Origin: Spirochaetales bacterium
Lineage (GTDB): Bacteria > Spirochaetota > Spirochaetia > DSM-27196 > SLST01
Direction: 5' to 3'
Length of the DNA: 34,052 bases
Assembly: GCA_030642995.1 (NCBI GenBank)
Contig: DAOWMR010000001.1
Location: forward strand, 1-34,052
The notes beneath the pieces are model-generated. The model had not been told where the DNA came from, ran no database searches, and worked only from the letters and a program-made list of their open reading frames with translations. Shown here piece by piece: positions 31,071 through 34,052 of the stretch. Each line of letters opens with the position of its first letter. Within the stretch, counting starts at the first letter, position 1. Made by a program: the position numbers and the translations under genes.

Positions 31071-32618
31071 TTACACTGTTGACCACAACGACTGGTCCTC
31101 TCCATTTCGACGATGTGCCACGGCTTCCAGAACATGGTCTTCCGAGACAAGGTCAGTATCCTCGATGTCGGCGATTGTGCGGGCTACCCTCGCCACGGAT
31201 ACGGACGCGCGCGCAGACAGACGCAACTTGATGCACGCCGCACGATATGTACGCCTGGCGAGTTTAGTCATCTCAACGACCGCAAACAGGCGCTCTACCG
31301 GCAGCTCAGCATTGTACCGGCATCCAGCCCGATTTCGTCTACCTTCCTGTCGAGCCCGGGCTCTGAACACGGCACGCCGCATATCGCTGCTGCTCTCGCC
31401 GACCGGCAACGAATCGATGTCCCGTGACGCGACCGCAACACGCAAATCCACCCGGTCCAATAGCGGCCCCCCAAAGCGCCGCCAGTAACGTTCCACCTCG
31501 ACGAGGCTGCACATGCACTCTCGGTCAGGCCTGCCGAGATTGCCGCACGGACAGGGATTGGCCGCCATGAAAAGCTGAAACGCCGCGGGAAACCAATAGC
31601 TGCGACCGGCTCTGGAAATGCGCACGCATCGTTTTTCGAGAGGCTCGCGCAACCCCTGCAGTGCCGGGCGTTGAAACTCCAGGGCTTCATCAAGGAAAAG
31701 AACGCCCCGGTGCGCAAGTGAGACCTCGCCGGGACGAACCAACCGACCTCCCCCGAGCAGTCCTTCGACCGAACTGTTGTGGTGTGGAGTGCGAAACGGC
31801 CGTTCTAGAATCAGTCCGCCGCCGGTTGAGGTCTGCCCCCCTCTCAGCGAATGAACGCGCGTAACCTCAAGTGCTTCTTCACGACGCAGAGGCGGAAGAA
31901 TGGTGGGCAACAGGGAGATTCCCATGCTCTTCCCGGCGCCGGGTGGCCCAACGACAAGAAGATGGTGCCCGCCGGCGGCGGCGAGGGCGAGGACGCGCTT
32001 GAAGACTCCGTTCCCACGGAGATTGATGTAGTCATCGCCGAGCGGACATGTCGGCGCGGAGCGCCTGCCGAGCGCGATCTCTGCGGGAGGTTGTTTCGGT
32101 ATCTGTGCGGCACCGAGATCGTTCAGCAGCCTTCCCAGTTGGGCCAGGTGTTTCACAACCCCCACGCGCCCCACCCCGACGGCCATAGCTTCTCCGTGAT
32201 TCCCATGAGGGACCAGAAACCGCTGGATCCCTGAACGCGCAGCTTCGTCAACAGCCGATATCCCGCCGCGCACTTGCCCAACTGAACCGTCCAGATGCAG
32301 TTCGCCGAGCACCAGGAGTTTGGCGATTGGCGGCGGTTTGAGCTGCCCTGATTGAAGGATTACGGCCAAGGCAATCGCCAGATCAAACCCGTTCCCGGCT
32401 TTTGGGACATCGGCAGGAGCCAGGTTGATCAGTACCCGCTGAGTCGGATAGGAAAAGCCGCTGTTGCGCAGTGCGACGCGAACGCGGTCTTTCGCTTCAC
32501 GAACTTCGCTGGCAGGCAACCCTATGATATCGGTCCCCGGAATCCCGATCCGGAGATCGACCTCTACCGAAACCAGCTGCCCCCTATATCCAAGCGGTGC
32601 GTACGAGATGATCTCCAT
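31071..32618 (-). CDS. comM: YifB/ComM family magnesium-chelatase-like AAA+ ATPase
   Basis: 515 residues from ATG 32618; four further codons upstream would need a TTG start. The N-terminal Lon-protease-like fold (MEIISYAPLGYRGQLVSVEVD to FDLAIALAVL-like region) is followed by the AAA+ core: Walker A GPPGAGKS (224-231), RTPHHNSSVEGLLGGG, and Walker B RGVLFLDEALEF. The ComM cysteine cluster is NPCPCGNLGRPDRECMC, and the DRVDLRV sensor region follows. ComM is a hexameric branch-migration helicase that helps integrate DNA taken up in transformation. It lies between rnhA and htrA; its stop is 40 bases before the GTG of htrA. Confidence 0.94.
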   Translation of the reverse strand: MEIISYAPLGYRGQLVSVEVDLRIGIPGTDIIGLPASEVREAKDRVRVALRNSGFSYPTQRVLINLAPADVPKAGNGFDLAIALAVILQSGQLKPPPIAKLLVLGELHLDGSVGQVRGGISAVDEAARSGIQRFLVPHGNHGEAMAVGVGRVGVVKHLAQLGRLLNDLGAAQIPKQPPAEIALGRRSAPTCPLGDDYINLRGNGVFKRVLALAAAGGHHLLVVGPPGAGKSMGISLLPTILPPLRREEALEVTRVHSLRGGQTSTGGGLILERPFRTPHHNSSVEGLLGGGRLVRPGEVSLAHRGVLFLDEALEFQRPALQGLREPLEKRCVRISRAGRSYWFPAAFQLFMAANPCPCGNLGRPDRECMCSLVEVERYWRRFGGPLLDRVDLRVAVASRDIDSLPVGESSSDMRRAVFRARARQEGRRNRAGCRYNAELPVERLFAVVEMTKLARRTYRAACIKLRLSARASVSVARVARTIADIEDTDLVSEDHVLEAVAHRRNGEDQSLWSTV

Positions 32619-32658
32619 GCTGAGAGACAACTGGGAAAAATCGACTGTCGCTTCAGTT

Positions 32659-33105
32659 CTAGATGTCTATCTGCGCAATCTGACCCTGAACGAGCTGATC
32701 GCACCGCTCGTTCAGGATGTTTCCGGAGTGACCGCGAACCCACTTCCATCGCGGATGGACAAGCTCATCCAACTCGTGTAAACGCACCCAGAGATCCTGG
32801 TTCTTCACTGGTTTCCGGGCAGCCGTTTTCCACCCATTGCGCAGCCAGGACTGTATCCAGGTCGTGATGCCATTTCGTACATACTGTGAATCGGTGTGTA
32901 TATTGACCGTTCGGTCACCGTATCCCTGCTGGACTACGTACCGGAGAACTTCAATCACTGCCTGTAGTTCCATCCGGTTATTCGTTGTCTGTAATTCGCT
33001 GCCGCTGCGTTCCGTGCAATCGCTCGCTTGAACCAAGAAAGCCCACGCCCCGGGACCAGGGTTGCCGTGGCAACCACCGTCAGTGTAAACCTCTATGCTC
33101 TCCAC
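32659..33105 (-). CDS. rnhA: Ribonuclease HI
   Basis: 148 residues, close to E. coli RNase HI. The catalytic carboxylates are visible: D9 (YTDGGCHGNPGPG), E46 (NNRMELQAV), D72 (HTDSQYV) and D136 (NERCDQL), plus the mobile-loop H126 in VRGHSGN. The basic handle WLRNGWKTAARKPVKNQDLW is present. It degrades RNA in RNA-DNA hybrids during replication and repair. The start is GTG 33105 with no ribosome binding site but a promoter immediately upstream. First gene of the rnhA-comM-htrA-uvrB group. Confidence 0.96.
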   Translation of the reverse strand: MESIEVYTDGGCHGNPGPGAWAFLVQASDCTERSGSELQTTNNRMELQAVIEVLRYVVQQGYGDRTVNIHTDSQYVRNGITTWIQSWLRNGWKTAARKPVKNQDLWVRLHELDELVHPRWKWVRGHSGNILNERCDQLVQGQIAQIDI

Positions 33106-33111
33106 GAGCGC

Positions 33112-33140
33112 ACCGTATCAGAAAGACCGCTCAGTTCCAA
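33112..33140 (-). promoter_or_regulatory. Promoter of rnhA, placed for a leaderless transcript
   Basis: Minus strand: TTGGAA (33140-33135), 17 bases, TACGGT (33117-33112), six bases, GTG 33105. It stands back to back with the promoter of the divergent gene; the two -35 boxes are two bases apart. Confidence 0.45.
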
Positions 33141-33142
33141 CC

Positions 33143-33171
33143 TTGACTGCCGTAACTGCTCTGAGTAGCAT
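33143..33171 (+). promoter_or_regulatory. Promoter of the membrane-protein gene at 33177, placed for a leaderless transcript
   Basis: TTGACT (33143-33148), 17 bases, TAGCAT (33166-33171), five bases, ATG 33177. No convincing ribosome binding site lies before the ATG. Confidence 0.5.
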
Positions 33172-33176
33172 GCCGC

Positions 33177-33656
33177 ATGGTACACAGGTTTGACCCCAAG
33201 AGAGCACCGCGAGTATTCGTGTTGCCCGCCGCCGCTGTGATTGTGATTGGCGGTTCGATCCTACTCCTGGCTCTGGAACAAGTCCTCATTGGAGTCATCG
33301 CGCTCGCCATCAGCGCGTGGATTTCCTACCATCTTGTTCGATTCACTGTCTATCAATTCAGGAGCCAGGTTCAAACCTCTGATGACGAATTGGTCTGCAT
33401 AACGAGCATGGGAGCTGAAACGGGAATGCCGTGGTCGGCAGTGTCGCACGCCGGAAGCTATGCAACCGAGCGATCAGGCGTTTATCTCTTTGTCTATAAC
33501 GAAGGTGAGGATGAACTCCTGTCAATCCCGCCGTACTACACGGATCGAGAACAGCTGGACTCCCGAATTCGAGATAACGTCCATCAGTTTCTGGAACTCT
33601 CCGGTGCAAGCCCGGACGACCTCGGTGAAGCCCTCAAGCCTCATCTGGATGCGTAG
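33177..33656 (+). CDS. Small membrane protein with a PH-like (YcxB/YdbT-type) C-terminal domain
   Basis: 159 residues. Two adjacent membrane helices (about 11-32 and 35-56; VFVLPAAAVIVIGGSILLL and LIGVIALAISAWISYHLV) are followed by a cytoplasmic beta-rich domain: VQTSDDELVCITSMGAET, MPWSAVSHAGSYATERSGVYLFV, YYTDREQLDSRIRDNV. The order (two helices, then W-x-x-V strand, Y-L-F-V strand, C-terminal helix) resembles small bacterial PH-domain membrane proteins. No enzyme motif. The assignment is by pattern only, and the role is unknown. Divergent from rnhA with a shared promoter region. Confidence 0.75.
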   Translation: MVHRFDPKRAPRVFVLPAAAVIVIGGSILLLALEQVLIGVIALAISAWISYHLVRFTVYQFRSQVQTSDDELVCITSMGAETGMPWSAVSHAGSYATERSGVYLFVYNEGEDELLSIPPYYTDREQLDSRIRDNVHQFLELSGASPDDLGEALKPHLDA

Positions 33657-33687
33657 CAGGGTGGGCATGAACCAGTACAACACAGAC

Positions 33688-34052
33688 TCACGAAACAGCC
33701 GCAGCTGACGTCAACAGTGGAACAATCGATCCGAACGCTTCGTCCAGACTGCCGGTCTCCTCCTGAAGTCCGAGCAAAGCGTATCCTTCCTCACCGTGAA
33801 TGATAGCCGGGAGAAAAAGTGCCTTTTGGAAGGAGGAGAGCTCTTCATCCGGACACAGACCGAGGAAATACTCCACTCGCCGGAGCGGTCGGTTGACAAA
33901 CAGGACAAGGCGTTTCTCAAGCACGTTGCGATAGATCCCACTCGAATGACTGATATGGAGAGCATGGAGGCAGGACTCTTCCAGACCAAGGCCGTACTTC
34001 GCCACGAGTTCACCGTCACCGACCGCGAACAGGACCCCCACCCGCGCGCGCC
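33688..34052 (-). CDS. Unrecognised protein, C-terminal part (gene enters from the window edge)
   Basis: About 121 codons are open to the right edge without a stop, so the start probably lies outside; a GTG at 34041 is possible but unsupported. The visible part alternates helices and strands (LEESCLHALHISHSSGIYRNVL, here cited by its two halves LEESCLHALH and HSSGIYRNVL; then RLVLFVNRPL, FQKALFLPAIIHGEEGYALLGL). I recognise no family; the pattern could fit a GAF-like or effector-binding fold, but there is no motif to prove it. It is convergent with the 33177 gene, 31 bases apart. Confidence 0.6.
   Translation of the reverse strand, partial: RARVGVLFAVGDGELVAKYGLGLEESCLHALHISHSSGIYRNVLEKRLVLFVNRPLRRVEYFLGLCPDEELSSFQKALFLPAIIHGEEGYALLGLQEETGSLDEAFGSIVPLLTSAAAVS

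Noticed and set aside
1..34052. Mobile elements, CRISPR arrays, tRNA or rRNA genes
   Set aside because: No transposase, integrase, regularly spaced repeat array, or tRNA/rRNA-like sequence was seen on either strand.

Overview
The window is a gene-dense (no gap over 300 bases), moderately GC-rich stretch of a diderm bacterial chromosome. My best reading is a spirochaete (Spirochaetota, Treponema/Spirochaeta relatives). The reasons are the operon murG-cvpA-holB-like-histidine kinase-NtrC-type regulator, whose order I recall from Treponema, an orphan groES, a eukaryote/archaeal-type aspartate-semialdehyde dehydrogenase, and a JAMM-DinG fusion helicase. This assignment is inference; there is no rRNA or tRNA here to settle it. 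I see no mobile element, CRISPR array, prophage or tRNA, so this looks like core chromosome.

Layout. 1-2470: the start of pyruvate phosphate dikinase (leaving the window), an RpoD-family sigma factor, a SEC-C protein (all minus) and the co-chaperonin groES (plus). 2468-5717 (minus): purine nucleoside phosphorylase followed by a JAMM/MPN-DinG helicase fusion. 5829-9863 (plus): asd and lysC (first and third enzymes' pathway entry to Lys/Thr/Met/DAP), a small protein with a C-terminal J-domain, and a WecA/TagO-like polyprenyl-phosphate sugar-1-phosphate transferase. 9883-15235 (minus): murG, cvpA, holB-like, PAS histidine kinase and NtrC-family regulator in one tightly packed operon. 15285-16124: an exported protein of unknown function. 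16132-22999 (plus): a complete phosphate operon, pstS-pstC-pstA-pstB-phoU-phoB-phoR, headed by tandem 11-bp-period Pho-box repeats and carrying a perfect 13-bp stem-loop between pstS and pstC. 23006-26097 (minus): a degenerate receiver/GGDEF protein, a DUF445 protein and an SH3 lipoprotein. 26081-27764 (plus): a predicted outer-membrane protein and a caspase-fold lipoprotein with a perfect EF-hand-like loop. 27783-33105 (minus): rnhA, comM, an HtrA/DegS-like protease and uvrB. 33177-34052: a small membrane protein and the end of an unrecognised gene.

How they work together. The phosphate block is a closed circuit: PstS/C/A/B import phosphate, PhoU and PhoR sense transporter status, and PhoB should act on the repeats in front of pstS. 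asd/lysC supply diaminopimelate, and murG plus the WecA-like transferase build peptidoglycan or envelope glycan on polyprenyl carriers. uvrB, comM, rnhA, holB and dinG are replication, repair and recombination functions.

Things most worth a second look: (i) a caspase-like lipoprotein with a calcium-loop motif beside a predicted barrel; (ii) a JAMM isopeptidase-type domain fused to a DinG helicase; (iii) murG, which has no ATG/GTG/TTG start available and seems to begin at ATT; (iv) several genes whose -10 box lies only 5-8 bases before an ATG/GTG without Shine-Dalgarno sequence, suggesting leaderless mRNAs; (v) the Pho boxes and the pstS-pstC stem-loop.
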